A stretch of 55,573 nt of DNA, taken from Burkholderiaceae bacterium. Lineage in GTDB: Bacteria; Pseudomonadota; Gammaproteobacteria; Burkholderiales; Burkholderiaceae_D. The stretch covers positions 1 through 55,573 of the forward strand of contig JAMNXS010000011.1 in assembly GCA_023653025.1 (NCBI GenBank). Direction: 5' to 3'. Position 1 is the stretch's first letter. Each line of letters begins with the position of its first letter. The notes under the pieces were generated by a model. The model was not told the DNA's origin. It did no database searches and was given only the letters and a program-made list of their open reading frames with translations. Shown here in pieces: positions 9,279 through 19,408 of this stretch. The position numbers and the translations under genes are program-made.

Positions 9279-9311
9279 AATGCCCGCATCAGGCTGGCTG
9301 ATACAGGCATT
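9279..9311 (-). other. Hairpin in the rpsO-pnp intergenic region
   Basis: An imperfect stem-loop (AATGCC, CGC, ATCAG, loop, CTGAT, ACA, GGCATT) lies in the transcript between rpsO and pnp. The outer 6 bp and inner 5 bp pair perfectly around a 3x3 internal loop. By position it resembles the rpsO terminator/RNase III processing region of E. coli; no T-tract follows on the minus strand, so processing is more likely than termination. Confidence 0.5.
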
Positions 9312-9337
9312 CCTGCGATACTTGCGCTGGCAAATGA

Positions 9338-9607
9338 TTATTTGCGCAGGCCGAGTTTCTCGATCAGGGCGCGATAACGGTCAGCGTCCTTGCGCTTCAG
9401 GTAAGCCAGAAGGCTCTTGCGACGGTTGACCATCATGATCAGGCCACGACGGGAGTGATGATCCTTGGCGTGGGCCTTGAAGTGGCCGTTGAGTTCGTTG
9501 ATGCGGGAGGTCAGGAGGGCGACCTGGACTTCGGGAGAGCCGGTGTCGTTCTGACCGCGCGCGTTGGCAGCGATGACCGCTGCCTTGCTTTCTTTCGTGA
9601 CTGCCAT
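9338..9607 (-). CDS. rpsO: 30S ribosomal protein S15
   Basis: Primary 16S rRNA-binding protein of the small subunit platform. The start at 9607 ([12 protein letters not shown]), with an AAAGG upstream, gives 89 residues, exactly the family length. An upstream in-frame start would add 12 unrelated residues. Family segments [17 protein letters not shown] and [17 protein letters not shown] are present. First gene of the rpsO-pnp unit. Confidence 0.98.
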   Translation of the reverse strand: MAVTKESKAAVIAANARGQNDTGSPEVQVALLTSRINELNGHFKAHAKDHHSRRGLIMMVNRRKSLLAYLKRKDADRYRALIEKLGLRK

Positions 9608-9695
9608 TTTCTTGCCTTTCACATGCGGCGCCGGGAGTCGCAACCCCTGAAGCCGTGATTACGTTAAAAGTTTGGCCATTTCGGACCAAGGCGAG

Positions 9696-9701
9696 ATTAT
9701 A
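9696..9701 (-). promoter_or_regulatory. Candidate -10 box for rpsO
   Basis: A perfect TATAAT on the minus strand lies about 90 nt upstream of the rpsO start. The -35 position (around 9719-9724) has only a poor match, so this is a moderate candidate. Confidence 0.4.
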
Positions 9702-9797
9702 GCCGAAAAGGCGGCCTGATCACGCACTGCTGTGACGATGCCGTCCCGGGCATGAAGTTTTCATTGAAACAACCCGGTTCTCCCGCCGTTCAAGCCT

Positions 9798-9825
9798 CTT
9801 GAAATGCCGTCGCTCTGCCCTATCT
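9798..9825 (+). promoter_or_regulatory. Heat-shock (sigma32-type) promoter of the small heat-shock gene
   Basis: CTTGAAA at 9798-9804 and CCCTATCT at 9818-9825 are separated by 13 nt, close to the RpoH consensus CTTGAAA-N11-15-CCCATnT. The transcript would start near 9833 and run about 43 nt to the ATG at 9876, through a short GC-rich hairpin and the ribosome site GAGGAGG. Confidence 0.75.
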
Positions 9826-9875
9826 TGGGTGCATCGGGGCGGGCCGCCCCACCAAAATCTCTTGAGGAGGAAACC

Positions 9876-10325
9876 ATGAACATGATCCTGCGCCAGCGCA
9901 ACGGCTACCCGCTGCGTCCCACCCTGTTCGGCAACCTGTTCGACACAATGCTCGAGGAGTTCCTGAGCCCGACGGCCGAGGCCGCGCGCGAGGGCGGCGC
10001 CTTCAGCCCCCGCATCGACGTGGTCGAGAACGAGCGCGGCTATCAGGTCGAGGCCGACCTGCCGGGGGTGACCAAGGAGCACCTGAAAGTCAGTGTCGAC
10101 GGCTCGCGCGTCACCATCGAGGCCGAAGTCCGCCGCGAGGCCGAGCGCAAGGAGGGCGAAACTGTCATGCACATCGAGCGTGTCGTGCGCAAGTACGCCC
10201 GCAGCTTCGAACTGCCGCACGAGGTCGATGATGCGCAGGCGGTCGCCAGACTGGAGCATGGCGTGCTTGTGCTGACGCTGCCGAAGAAGCAGGCGGCGCA
10301 GAGCCGGCTGCTGCAGATCCAGTAA
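9876..10325 (+). CDS. Small heat-shock protein, Hsp20/alpha-crystallin family
   Basis: ATP-independent holdase chaperone that binds unfolding proteins. The ATG at 9876 follows GAGGAGG by six nt; a longer frame starting at 9804 would begin inside the promoter and is rejected. The 149-residue product has a short N-terminal arm (MNMILRQRNGYPL), an alpha-crystallin domain (about 45-135) with FSPRIDVVENERGYQVEADLPGV split across its first strands, and the GVLVLTLPKK strand near the end. It lacks the usual C-terminal I-x-I motif in clear form (the end is SRLLQIQ). A sigma32-type promoter stands directly upstream. Confidence 0.93.
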   Translation: MNMILRQRNGYPLRPTLFGNLFDTMLEEFLSPTAEAAREGGAFSPRIDVVENERGYQVEADLPGVTKEHLKVSVDGSRVTIEAEVRREAERKEGETVMHIERVVRKYARSFELPHEVDDAQAVARLEHGVLVLTLPKKQAAQSRLLQIQ

Positions 10326-10338
10326 GGAGGCCGGAATG

Positions 10339-10367
10339 GCAAGGCCGTGCGCACAGCACGGCCTTGC
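10339..10367 (+). terminator. Stem-loop after the small heat-shock gene
   Basis: A perfect 12-bp stem, GCAAGGCCGTGC / GCACGGCCTTGC, with a 5-nt loop begins 13 nt after the stop codon. Only a short GGGTTT follows, so it is terminator-like but without a strong T-tract. Confidence 0.55.
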
Positions 10368-10403
10368 GGGTTTGAATGGCCCGTCGCTGGACGCTCCTTG
10401 AAT

Positions 10404-10434
10404 GGTGGGTTTCGCTGCGCTCTACCCACCCTAT
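10404..10434 (+). repeat. Dispersed palindromic repeat, family 1 (single inverted copy)
   Basis: The core GGTGGGTTTCGCTGCGCTCT followed by ACCCACCCTAT is a copy of the dispersed element seen at seven other places in this window. It has complementary ends (GGTGGGT/ACCCACC) around TTCGCTGCGCTCT. It lies opposite in orientation to the tandem array that follows. Confidence 0.85.
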
Positions 10435-10466
10435 GGCCAACGGGTTCAAAGACAGTCATCGTCATG

Positions 10467-10707
10467 GGGCGGGTAGAGCGCAGCGAAACCCGCCAGAGTC
10501 ACAGCAAGCCCCACACTCACCGGAAGCTGAAACCGTAGGGCGGGTAGAGCGCAGCGAAACCCGCCAAAGTCACAGCAAGCCCCACACTCACCGGAAGCTG
10601 AAACCGTAGGGCGGGTAGAGCGCAGCGAAACCCGCCAAAGTCACAGCAAGCCCCACGCTCACCGGAAGCTGGAACCATAGGGCGGGTAGAGCGCAGCGAA
10701 ACCCGCC
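10467..10707 (+). repeat. 71-bp tandem array built on the family-1 palindromic repeat
   Basis: Four cores (starting at 10467, 10538, 10609 and 10680) are spaced exactly 71 bp apart and joined by nearly identical 43-bp spacers containing CACAGCAAGCCCCAC and CACCGGAAGCTG. The array ends 8 bp before the leuA stop codon. The region 10368-10715 holds no gene; it consists of this array and the inverted copy at 10404. Spacers differ by only a few substitutions, so amplification looks recent. Confidence 0.92.
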
Positions 10708-10715
10708 ACCGATCC

Positions 10716-12260
10716 TCAAAGCTGTGGATTCAGCTTCTCGTTCTTCGACTGCAGCTTGTTCAACGCCGACAGGTAGGCCTTCGCCGACGCCACCACGATA
10801 TCGAGGTCGGAGCCCACACCGTTGACGATGCGGCCGCTCTTCGACAGACGCATCGTCACCTCGCCCTGCGACTGCGTGCCGGTCGTGATCGCATTCACCG
10901 AAAACAGCAGCAGCTCGGCGCCGCTCTGCGCGTTCGATTCGATCGCATTGACGATCGCATCGACCGGGCCATTACCCTGCCCTTCGCAAGTCAGTTCCTT
11001 GCCGCCAGCAGAAAAAGTGATTTTCGCGGCCGGCTTCTCGCCGGTTTCCGAGTGCTGCGACAGCGACACGAAGTTGTAGAACTCCTGGTCATGCGAATGC
11101 TGTTCGTCCGAGACCAGCGCCATGATGTCCTCGTCGAAGATCTCGGACTTGCGGTCGGCGAGTTCCTTGAAGCGGGCAAAGGCAGCGTTGACCTCGGCCT
11201 CGGAATCGAGCTGGATGCCGAGCTCTTCGAGGCGTTGCTTGAACGCGTTGCGGCCCGAGAGCTTGCCGAGCACAATCTTGTTGGCGGTCCAGCCCACGTC
11301 TTCGGCGCGCATGATCTCGTAGGTGTCGCGCGCCTTCAGGATGCCGTCCTGATGGATGCCCGATGCATGGGCAAAGGCATTCGCGCCGACCACCGCCTTG
11401 TTCGGCTGCACGGCAAAACCTGTGATCTGCGACACCAGCTTCGACGTCGGCACAATTTGCGCGGTGTCGATGCCGACGTTCAGGTTGAAGAAGTCCTTGC
11501 GCGTGCGAACCGCCATCACGATTTCTTCGAGTGCGGTATTGCCGGCACGCTCGCCCAGGCCATTGATCGTGCATTCGATCTGGCGCGCGCCGCCGATCAT
11601 CACGCCGGCCAGCGAGTTGGCCACGGCCATGCCGAGGTCGTTATGGCAGTGTACCGACCAGACCGCCTTGTCGGAATTCGGTATGCGCTCGCGCAGCGTC
11701 CTGAGCATGTTGCCATACAGCTCGGGTACGCCGTAGCCGACGGTATCAGCAAAGTTGATCGTGGTCGCGCCTTCGTCGATCACACCCTCGAGCACGCGGC
11801 AGAGAAAGTCGATATCGGAGCGGCTGCCGTCCTCGGGGCTGAATTCCACGTCATCGGTGAACTGGCGCGCGAAGCGCACGGCAAGCCGCGCCTGCTCGTA
11901 GACCTGCTCCGGCGTCATCCGCAGCTTTTTCTCCATGTGCAGCGGCGAGGTCGCGATGAAGGTATGGATGCGCTTGCGCGCGGCCGGCGCAAGCGCCTCG
12001 GCCGCACGCGAAATGTCGCGGTCATTGGCGCGCGACAGCGAGCAGACGATGGACTCCTTGATCGTACCGGCGATGGCCTTGATCGCCTCGAAGTCGCCCG
12101 GCGACGATGCCGCGAAACCGGCCTCGATCACATCGACCTTCAGCCGCTCCAGCTGGCGCGCGATGCGGATCTTCTCCTCGCGGGTCATCGAGGCGCCAGG
12201 CGACTGCTCGCCATCGCGCAAGGTGGTGTCGAAAATGATCAGCTTGTTGGCATCGGCCAT
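10716..12260 (-). CDS. leuA: 2-isopropylmalate synthase
   Basis: Condenses 2-ketoisovalerate with acetyl-CoA, the first committed step of leucine synthesis. The 514-residue protein has the HMGL-like TIM barrel with [13 protein letters not shown] at the N-terminus (about 10-22), the metal-binding HxH in SVHCHNDLG (about 200), SGIHQDG, and a C-terminal allosteric LeuA domain (about 390-514) for leucine feedback. GGGAG lies upstream of the ATG at 12260. It lies downstream of pssA in the ilv-psd-pss-leu block, but a leader peptide gene with a promoter sits in the 267-nt gap, so it is probably transcribed on its own and controlled by leucine. Confidence 0.97.
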   Translation of the reverse strand: MADANKLIIFDTTLRDGEQSPGASMTREEKIRIARQLERLKVDVIEAGFAASSPGDFEAIKAIAGTIKESIVCSLSRANDRDISRAAEALAPAARKRIHTFIATSPLHMEKKLRMTPEQVYEQARLAVRFARQFTDDVEFSPEDGSRSDIDFLCRVLEGVIDEGATTINFADTVGYGVPELYGNMLRTLRERIPNSDKAVWSVHCHNDLGMAVANSLAGVMIGGARQIECTINGLGERAGNTALEEIVMAVRTRKDFFNLNVGIDTAQIVPTSKLVSQITGFAVQPNKAVVGANAFAHASGIHQDGILKARDTYEIMRAEDVGWTANKIVLGKLSGRNAFKQRLEELGIQLDSEAEVNAAFARFKELADRKSEIFDEDIMALVSDEQHSHDQEFYNFVSLSQHSETGEKPAAKITFSAGGKELTCEGQGNGPVDAIVNAIESNAQSGAELLLFSVNAITTGTQSQGEVTMRLSKSGRIVNGVGSDLDIVVASAKAYLSALNKLQSKNEKLNPQL

Positions 12261-12367
12261 GATGGGCTCCCGGGATGTTCAAAATTTGCATGCATTCTCG
12301 CCTGCCCTCGCGGTTCCTGCGCGGGCCGGGCAAAACACGAATTGTGGGGTGGGGGATGTCTGCGCGG

Positions 12368-12448
12368 TCAGCGCAGTAGATGTAGCAGCAGCAGGCCGGA
12401 CGGGCTGCCGGAAGAAAAAGTCTGCGATGGGCGATAGGCGCTCGACAT
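12368..12448 (-). CDS. leuL: leuA leader peptide
   Basis: A 26-codon minus-strand frame starts at ATG 12448 and ends with the run GLLLLHLLR and TGA at 12368-12370. Six of the last eight codons before the final Arg are leucine (CTG, CTG, CTG, CTA, then CTA, CTG), the arrangement that senses charged tRNA-Leu in leu operon attenuation. It ends 107 nt before leuA. The stop codon lies in the loop of a perfect hairpin (CTGCGC / GCGCAG). No Shine-Dalgarno is visible, and the promoter predicts a transcript starting at the ATG itself. A GC-rich hairpin follows (12309-12336) but without a T-tract, so the termination step is not clear. Confidence 0.75.
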   Translation of the reverse strand: MSSAYRPSQTFSSGSPSGLLLLHLLR

Positions 12449-12455
12449 GAATGAA

Positions 12456-12484
12456 AGAATACGGGGGAATGCCGGAAAGCGCAA
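12456..12484 (-). promoter_or_regulatory. Promoter of the leuL-leuA unit
   Basis: TTGCGC (12484-12479) and TATTCT (12461-12456) are 17 nt apart on the minus strand. The predicted transcription start, 7-8 nt past the -10 box, coincides with the A of the leuL ATG at 12448, which would make leuL leaderless. This fits the absence of a ribosome-binding site. Confidence 0.55.
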
Positions 12485-12527
12485 CATGGGCGTCGCTATC
12501 GGTGCGATAGCCTGCTCCGGCCCCGGC

Positions 12528-13391
12528 TCACTTCTCGTCGCCATTTTCGGGATCGGTCTGCACGATGCTGACCGGACGGCCCTTGCGCCAGTGCCAGGCC
12601 GCCACTGCGTAACCCGACAGACCGTAGACGACGAACAGCCCAAACAGGACTTTCGGCGGGTCGCTGGAGACGGCCACGAAGATCAGCACGATCAGGAAGA
12701 TCGCGATGAACGGCACCGACTTCTTGAAGTTCACGTCCTTGAAGCTGTAGAACGGCACGTTGGTGACCATGGTCAGTCCGGCATAGACGGTAATGCACCA
12801 GCCCAGCCAGCTGAAATCCTTGCCGGCGATGCGCAAGTCGTCCATCAGCCAGATGAAGCCGGTCAGCAGCGCCGCAGCCGCCGGGCTCGGCAGCCCCTGG
12901 AAGAAGCGCTTGTCGACGACGCCGATATTGGTGTTGAAGCGGGCCAGTCGCAGCGCGGCGCCGGCGCAATAGACGAAGGCAGCCAGCCAGCCGAGCTTGC
13001 CCATCCCGCGCAGGGCCCATTCGTACATGATCAGCGCCGGCGCCGCGCCGAAGGACACCATGTCCGACAGGCTGTCGTACTGGGCGCCGAACTCGCTCTG
13101 GGTATTGGTCAGGCGGGCGACCCGGCCGTCGGTCGCGTCGAGCACCATGGCCGCGAAGATCGCCACGGCTGCGTTCGTGTACTGCCCGTTCATCGCCATC
13201 ACGATGGCGTAAAAGCCGCAGAACAGCGCGGCCGTCGTGAAGGCGTTCGGCAGCAGGTAGATGCCGCGATGGGGTACCGGAGGCGTTGCCGACTCGCCGA
13301 CGGCCGGCGCGCGCCGCAGCGGCAGCCGGTTCAGGCGAAACGGCTTGGCCGTCGCCTTGGACTTGTTCTTGCGGGGGTTGAAAATCGCCAT
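12528..13391 (-). CDS. pssA: CDP-diacylglycerol--serine O-phosphatidyltransferase
   Basis: Makes phosphatidylserine from CDP-diacylglycerol and serine in the inner membrane; the product is decarboxylated by the adjacent psd. The 287-residue protein has several transmembrane helices and the complete CDP-alcohol phosphotransferase motif: D88-G-x2-A-R-x8-G102-x3-D106-x3-D110 in DATDGRVARL and FGAQYDSLSD. It is the type II (Bacillus-like, membrane) enzyme, as usual in betaproteobacteria. It starts 34 nt after psd and is probably co-transcribed with it. Confidence 0.95.
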   Translation of the reverse strand: MAIFNPRKNKSKATAKPFRLNRLPLRRAPAVGESATPPVPHRGIYLLPNAFTTAALFCGFYAIVMAMNGQYTNAAVAIFAAMVLDATDGRVARLTNTQSEFGAQYDSLSDMVSFGAAPALIMYEWALRGMGKLGWLAAFVYCAGAALRLARFNTNIGVVDKRFFQGLPSPAAAALLTGFIWLMDDLRIAGKDFSWLGWCITVYAGLTMVTNVPFYSFKDVNFKKSVPFIAIFLIVLIFVAVSSDPPKVLFGLFVVYGLSGYAVAAWHWRKGRPVSIVQTDPENGDEK

Positions 13392-13425
13392 GAGCCTATG
13401 TTAGCTGAGCGGATGATCGTGCGGA

Positions 13426-14064
13426 TCAGAGTTCCGCAAGTATGGTTTCGGTTGCGGACACCTTGTCGCCGACCGTGACCAGCGGCCGCGCCGTCAGCGG
13501 CAGGTAGACATCCACCCGCGAGCCGAAACGGATGAAGCCGTAACGCTGGCCGCGCGCCAGCCGGTCGCCCTTGCCGACGTAGCACAGGATGCGGCGAGCG
13601 ATCAAGCCGGCCACCTGCACGAAGGTGACGACCGTGCCATTGTCAGTGGTCACCACCACGGCGTTGCGCTCGTTTTCGGTGGATGCCTTGTCGAGGTCGG
13701 CATTGACGAACTTGCCCGGGAAATACTCGACACGTTCGATCGTGCCATCGACCGGCGAACGGTTCGAGTGCACGTTGAAGACGTTCATGAAAACGCTGAT
13801 CTTCAGCGCCTCGCGGTCGGCGTGGGGATCGCGCGCCTTCTCGACCACGACGATGCGGCCATCCGCCGGCGACAGCACGGCATTGGCCTGCAGCGGGACG
13901 GTGCGCGCCGGGTCGCGGAAAAACTGCAGCACGAACAGCGCGATGACCCAGAACGGCCACGACCAGCCGCCAAACAGCGAGGTCGCCGCCAAGGCCACGA
14001 CCACAGCGAGGGTCAGAAAGGGCCAGCCCTCGCGGGCGATGATGGGGTGCGGATAGTGGTTCAA
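13426..14064 (-). CDS. psd: Phosphatidylserine decarboxylase proenzyme (short type)
   Basis: Forms phosphatidylethanolamine; the enzyme self-cleaves to give a pyruvoyl group. The 212-residue protein belongs to the short archaeal-type group (Psd-A). Cleavage is expected at G181-S182 in [11 protein letters not shown], leaving the pyruvoyl on the small subunit. N-terminal hydrophobic segments (about 14-48) anchor it in the membrane; [16 protein letters not shown] is the conserved core. In related genomes it directly follows ilvC; here a plus-strand orphan gene is inserted in between. Confidence 0.95.
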   Translation of the reverse strand: MNHYPHPIIAREGWPFLTLAVVVALAATSLFGGWSWPFWVIALFVLQFFRDPARTVPLQANAVLSPADGRIVVVEKARDPHADREALKISVFMNVFNVHSNRSPVDGTIERVEYFPGKFVNADLDKASTENERNAVVVTTDNGTVVTFVQVAGLIARRILCYVGKGDRLARGQRYGFIRFGSRVDVYLPLTARPLVTVGDKVSATETILAEL

Positions 14065-14159
14065 GACAGCTCCGGAATCGTAAAACTCCGGGATTGTACT
14101 AGTGCATCGCGATTTGCGGCATTTTAGAAACAGCCGGATTAGTACAGGGGATACGCATC

Positions 14160-15539
14160 ATGACTGCGTGTCCGGGCGAACAAGCAGCCAAACTCGTTGA
14201 CCAAAGTCTTGCCAAAATCAACATTCCCAGGTGCCCGCCCATGCCCGGTCCCAGCGTAAACCGTATCAAGCAGACAGCCGACGAGGCCGTTCAGGTCATC
14301 AATCATGCTCGCAAGTACGGGCAATCGCTGGAGGTGACGAAGGACGGCAACATTGCCGTCAAACAGCCGATGCCACATGTATTCGTCGTCTGGGCAAGGA
14401 AACTATTTGGCAGCAGTGTTCATTCCACCGCAGATGACATCAGGACGCTGAAATCCGTCCTCGCCACGAAGATGAAGATCGACCTGGTAATTGCGTCCAA
14501 GCATTCAAACGAACAGCTCCGCACCTCACTGGAAACCATAAAAAAAATCGACAGCGGTGGTCAACTCAATGAGTTGTGCGATGCATGGACGGGGATAAAG
14601 AACACGGTTCAGTTAACAAATAGTCAGATGAGGGATAACTTGCGTTTACTGGATGAGCAAAAACGGCACTTGCAGACGAGCAGTGACAATGCCAGCACCG
14701 TCGTACATCATGGCACCGCCGCCCCTGCCCCTGCCCCTGCCCCTGCCCCTGCCACCGCCGCTACCGCACCGTCATCGGCCCCTCCTGTCCGACGCAGGAT
14801 CGACGAGGCGAATCAGGCATTGCCGGCAGCCATGCCGAAAATCACTCGTCTCGGGGAGACGGTGAAGTGTACGCTCAAGGTTCCCGAGAGCGCGCAGTTA
14901 AAGATCTTTGATAGCTGGCGCGACTGGGAGACTCACGCCAAGCCTCAGTCCTCGTCCGATCCGGACCCTTTTGTCGGTTTGTCGGAGCAGTTCTTCAAGT
15001 ATGCCGAGCGAATGACCTACGTATTTGAGGGCAGCGACGGCTTTCCAGTCGAATGCGAACGCAACTCCGAAAGCGTTGCGATCGCGCTCAAGCAAGCCGC
15101 CGGGAAAAACGCGATGCGCCAGCTCATTTTGTCTCACCTGCTGGATCAGGGCATCGTGCTTGATATGCTAAAGCTCTTGCTGACTGCGCATCCCAGAGCG
15201 GACGGAAACGCATGTATCCTGGCCGGCCCGGTCGATAGGCCGGAGTTTAGCCAACAGGTTTTCCGCACGACGGCACATGACAATGGCGATATCGACATCG
15301 AGTATCTCATCATGAATAAGTGCACGAAATTGGCGCGCAGTGACGGTACCGCGATGTCCATCAACTCAAGTTCCACATTCGACGGCCCGATTAGTCCGGA
15401 AAACGCCAGCACTGTGCAAAGCATGAAAATCCGCCTGCTGAATGCCGACCTGAACCGCGGCCAACTGTTGCCCCAGATCTTGAAGCCCTTGCAACTCGAC
15501 TTGAAAATCGAGCTGCCAGTCACTGAACCTGACGAATGA
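14160..15539 (+). CDS. Orphan two-domain protein inserted between psd and ilvC
   Basis: I do not recognise this 459-residue protein. The ATG at 14160 has AGGGGA eight nt upstream; an alternative start is M28 (MPGPSVNRIK). It has no signal peptide and no membrane helix. Residues 1-170 look helical and Lys/Gln/Ser-rich. A Pro-Ala linker (about 186-210) is encoded by a CCCCTG hexanucleotide repeat at roughly 14721-14750. Residues 215-459 form a second domain with VKCTLKVPESAQLKIFDSW and EQFFKYAERMTYVFEG. It lies opposite in strand to the ilv-psd-pss block, looks less GC-rich than its neighbours, and its 3' end borders the ilvC-end duplication. All of this points to acquisition. A secreted effector or surface-independent accessory protein is possible, but no function can be given. 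Confidence 0.75.
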   Translation: MTACPGEQAAKLVDQSLAKINIPRCPPMPGPSVNRIKQTADEAVQVINHARKYGQSLEVTKDGNIAVKQPMPHVFVVWARKLFGSSVHSTADDIRTLKSVLATKMKIDLVIASKHSNEQLRTSLETIKKIDSGGQLNELCDAWTGIKNTVQLTNSQMRDNLRLLDEQKRHLQTSSDNASTVVHHGTAAPAPAPAPAPATAATAPSSAPPVRRRIDEANQALPAAMPKITRLGETVKCTLKVPESAQLKIFDSWRDWETHAKPQSSSDPDPFVGLSEQFFKYAERMTYVFEGSDGFPVECERNSESVAIALKQAAGKNAMRQLILSHLLDQGIVLDMLKLLLTAHPRADGNACILAGPVDRPEFSQQVFRTTAHDNGDIDIEYLIMNKCTKLARSDGTAMSINSSSTFDGPISPENASTVQSMKIRLLNADLNRGQLLPQILKPLQLDLKIELPVTEPDE

Positions 15540-15604
15540 CGGGGGCGATTACCAGAGCGGCAGCCGCTGGCTATCCCGGCGACCCGCGGAGCATATGAGG
15601 CCGT

Positions 15605-15632
15605 AAAAAAAGCCACACCTGCGTGTGGCTTT
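15605..15632 (-). terminator. Duplicated terminator (copy A)
   Basis: Ten-bp stem AAAGCCACAC / GTGTGGCTTT with a CTGC loop; on the minus strand it is followed by six or more T residues. It lies downstream of the ilvC terminator in the duplicated unit and could act as a back-up. Confidence 0.8.
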
Positions 15633-15756
15633 CAGGCCGAGCGCGGGGTGCGCTTGCAAGCGCATCCCGCATGATGCCCGGTGCGACCGTCTTAGAGTTT
15701 AGTTCTTCGACTGATCGACCATCTTGTTCTTGGCGATCCAAGGCACGTGAGGCCGT

Positions 15757-15785
15757 AAAAAAAGCTGTGCCTGCGCACAGCTTTT
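15757..15785 (-). terminator. ilvC terminator (copy B)
   Basis: Ten-bp stem AAAGCTGTGC / GCACAGCTTT with a CTGC loop, followed on the minus strand by a T-tract of seven. It lies about 65 nt after the ilvC stop. With copy A it probably ends the ilvIHC transcript, separating it from psd-pssA. Confidence 0.88.
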
Positions 15786-15850
15786 AGGCCGAGCGCGGGG
15801 TGCGCTTGCAAGCGCATCCCGCATGATGCCCGGTGCAACCGTCTTAGAGT

Positions 15851-17393
<1,543 letters not shown>

Positions 17394-17394
<1 letters not shown>

Positions 17395-19109
17395 TACAGG
17401 TCCTCCGAGCCGAGCAGCATTTCGGTCAGGCCCTTGCCTGCCTTGACCATCGGCCACACGTTCTCATCGCGGTCGGTGATGAAGTTCATGAAGACCAGCT
17501 TGTCCTTCATCGCAAAGGCCTCGCGCAGCACGCCCTCGACGTCGCCCGGCCTGGTGATGGTCATGCCGACATGGCCGAAGGACTCGACCAGCTTGTCGAA
17601 GTCCGGCAGCGAGTCCATGTAGGACTCGGAGTAGCGCTTGCCGTAGTCGATCTGCTGCCACTGGCGCACCATGCCGAGGTAGCGGTTGTTGAGCAGGACG
17701 ATCTTCGGCGTCAGGTGATACTGCCGGCAGGTGGCGAGCTCCTGGATGCACATCTGGATCGATGCCTCGCCGGTGATGCAGGCGACCGTCGCGTCCGGGT
17801 TGGCCATCTGCACGCCCATCGCATACGGCAGGCCGACGCCCATCGTGCCGAGGCCGCCGGAGTTGATCCAGCGGCGCGGCTTGTCGAAGCCGTAGTACTG
17901 CGCGGCCCACATCTGGTGCTGGCCGACGTCGGAGGTAATGTAGGCATCGCCCTTCGTCACTTCCCACAGCTTTTCGACCACCGCCTGCGGCTTGATGACC
18001 TCGTCCGAGCTCGGATACTTCAGGCACTCGCGGCCGCGCCATTCGTTGATCTGCTTCCACCACGACGCCAGCGCGGTCGCATTCGGCCTGCCCTCGGCGG
18101 CGTCGATCTGCGCCAGCAAGTCCTGCAGCACTTCCTTCACGTTGCCGACGATCGGCACATCGACCTTGACGCGCTTGGAAATCGACGATGGATCGATGTC
18201 GATGTGGATGATCTTGCGCGGCTGGGTCGCGAAATGCTTCGGGTTGCCGATCACGCGGTCGTCGAAGCGCGCGCCGATGGCGATCAGCACGTCGCAGTGC
18301 TGCATCGCCATGTTCGCTTCATAGGTGCCGTGCATGCCGAGCATGCCGACGAACTTGTCACTCGACGCGCGATAGCCGCCGAGGCCCATCAGCGTGTTCG
18401 TGCAAGGGTAGCCGAGGGTATCGACAAGGCGGTTCACTTCCGGCGCGGAGTCGGACAAGATCACGCCGCCGCCGGTGTAGATCATCGGCCGTTCGGCCGA
18501 CAGCAGCAGCTGTACCGCCTTGCGGATCTGGCCCGCGTGGCCCTTGTCGACCGGCTTGTACGAGCGCATCTCGACCGTCTTCGGGTACTCGTAGGCCGCC
18601 TTGGCGATGGTGATGTCCTTCGGGATGTCGACCAGCACCGGGCCCGGGCGGCCAGTGCTGGCGATGTAGAAGGCTTTCTTGACCGTCTCCGCCAGCTCCT
18701 TCACGTCCTTGACGAGGAAGTTGTGCTTGACGCAGGGACGGGTAATGCCGACGGTGTCGCACTCCTGGAAGGCGTCCTGACCGATCGCGTGGGTCGGTAC
18801 CTGCCCGGTGATGACCACCATCGGGATCGAATCCATGTAGGCGGTCGCGATGCCGGTGACGGCATTGGTCACGCCCGGGCCGGAGGTGACGAGGCACACG
18901 CCGACCTTGTTAGAGCTGCGCGAGTACGCGTCGGCCGCGTGCACGGCGGCCTGCTCGTGGCGCACGAGGACATGCTCGAACTTGTCCTGCTTGTAGATCT
19001 CGTCGTAAATGTAGAGAACTGCGCCGCCGGGATAGCCGAACACATGTTCGACGCCCTCTTCGGCGAGACAGCGCACGAGTATTTCGGCGCCGGTGATCTC
19101 GGGAGTCAT
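17394..19109 (-). CDS. ilvI: Acetolactate synthase, large catalytic subunit
   Basis: TPP-dependent enzyme that makes acetolactate or acetohydroxybutyrate, first common step of Val/Leu/Ile synthesis. The 571-residue protein has the N-terminal pyrimidine-binding domain with VFGYPGGAVLYIYDE (catalytic Glu follows in HVLVRHEQAA), the central FAD/DHS-like domain, and the TPP pyrophosphate domain with GEASIQMCIQELAT and LLNNRYLGMVRQWQ. Full length. It heads ilvI-ilvH-ilvC. A 300-nt leader with a terminator upstream suggests regulation before the coding region. Confidence 0.97.
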
Positions 19110-19408
19110 TGCTCAGTCCTTTCAAGGTCCATTGGAAATTGATCGGATGCTCTCTCCTGACGGAAGCGATCGCTGCGACACCTCTGGCGCGTCCCTTGAG
19201 CGTGCGGTCACGCCGATCCTTCGTGCGCACCGGGCGCACTCCAAACCGACGCTGAATGCACTTCGTTCAGCCCCTGCTGGTGTCGCTGCTCGCGCATCCT
19301 CACGCTTTTGGCATGGGTTAGAGCAAACAGCTCTTCGGCAGGCAAGGCTGCCTGTCGAAAAATCAGGCCGGCGCAGCGCAAGGCATCATGGGCAATGCGG
19401 CAACAGCC

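Noticed and set aside
7552-9429. Long plus-strand open frame of 625 codons opposite pnp and rpsO
   Set aside because: Arg/His/Asp-rich shadow of high-GC coding sequence on the other strand; no recognisable domain and no ribosome site.
10467-10707. CRISPR array
   Set aside because: Repeats and spacers are both conserved, the period is 71 bp and there are no cas genes; it is a tandem array of a palindromic element.
12309-12336. Intrinsic terminator between leuL and leuA
   Set aside because: The stem GCCC..CGCG/CGCG.GGGC is plausible but no T-tract follows, so it was not called as a terminator.
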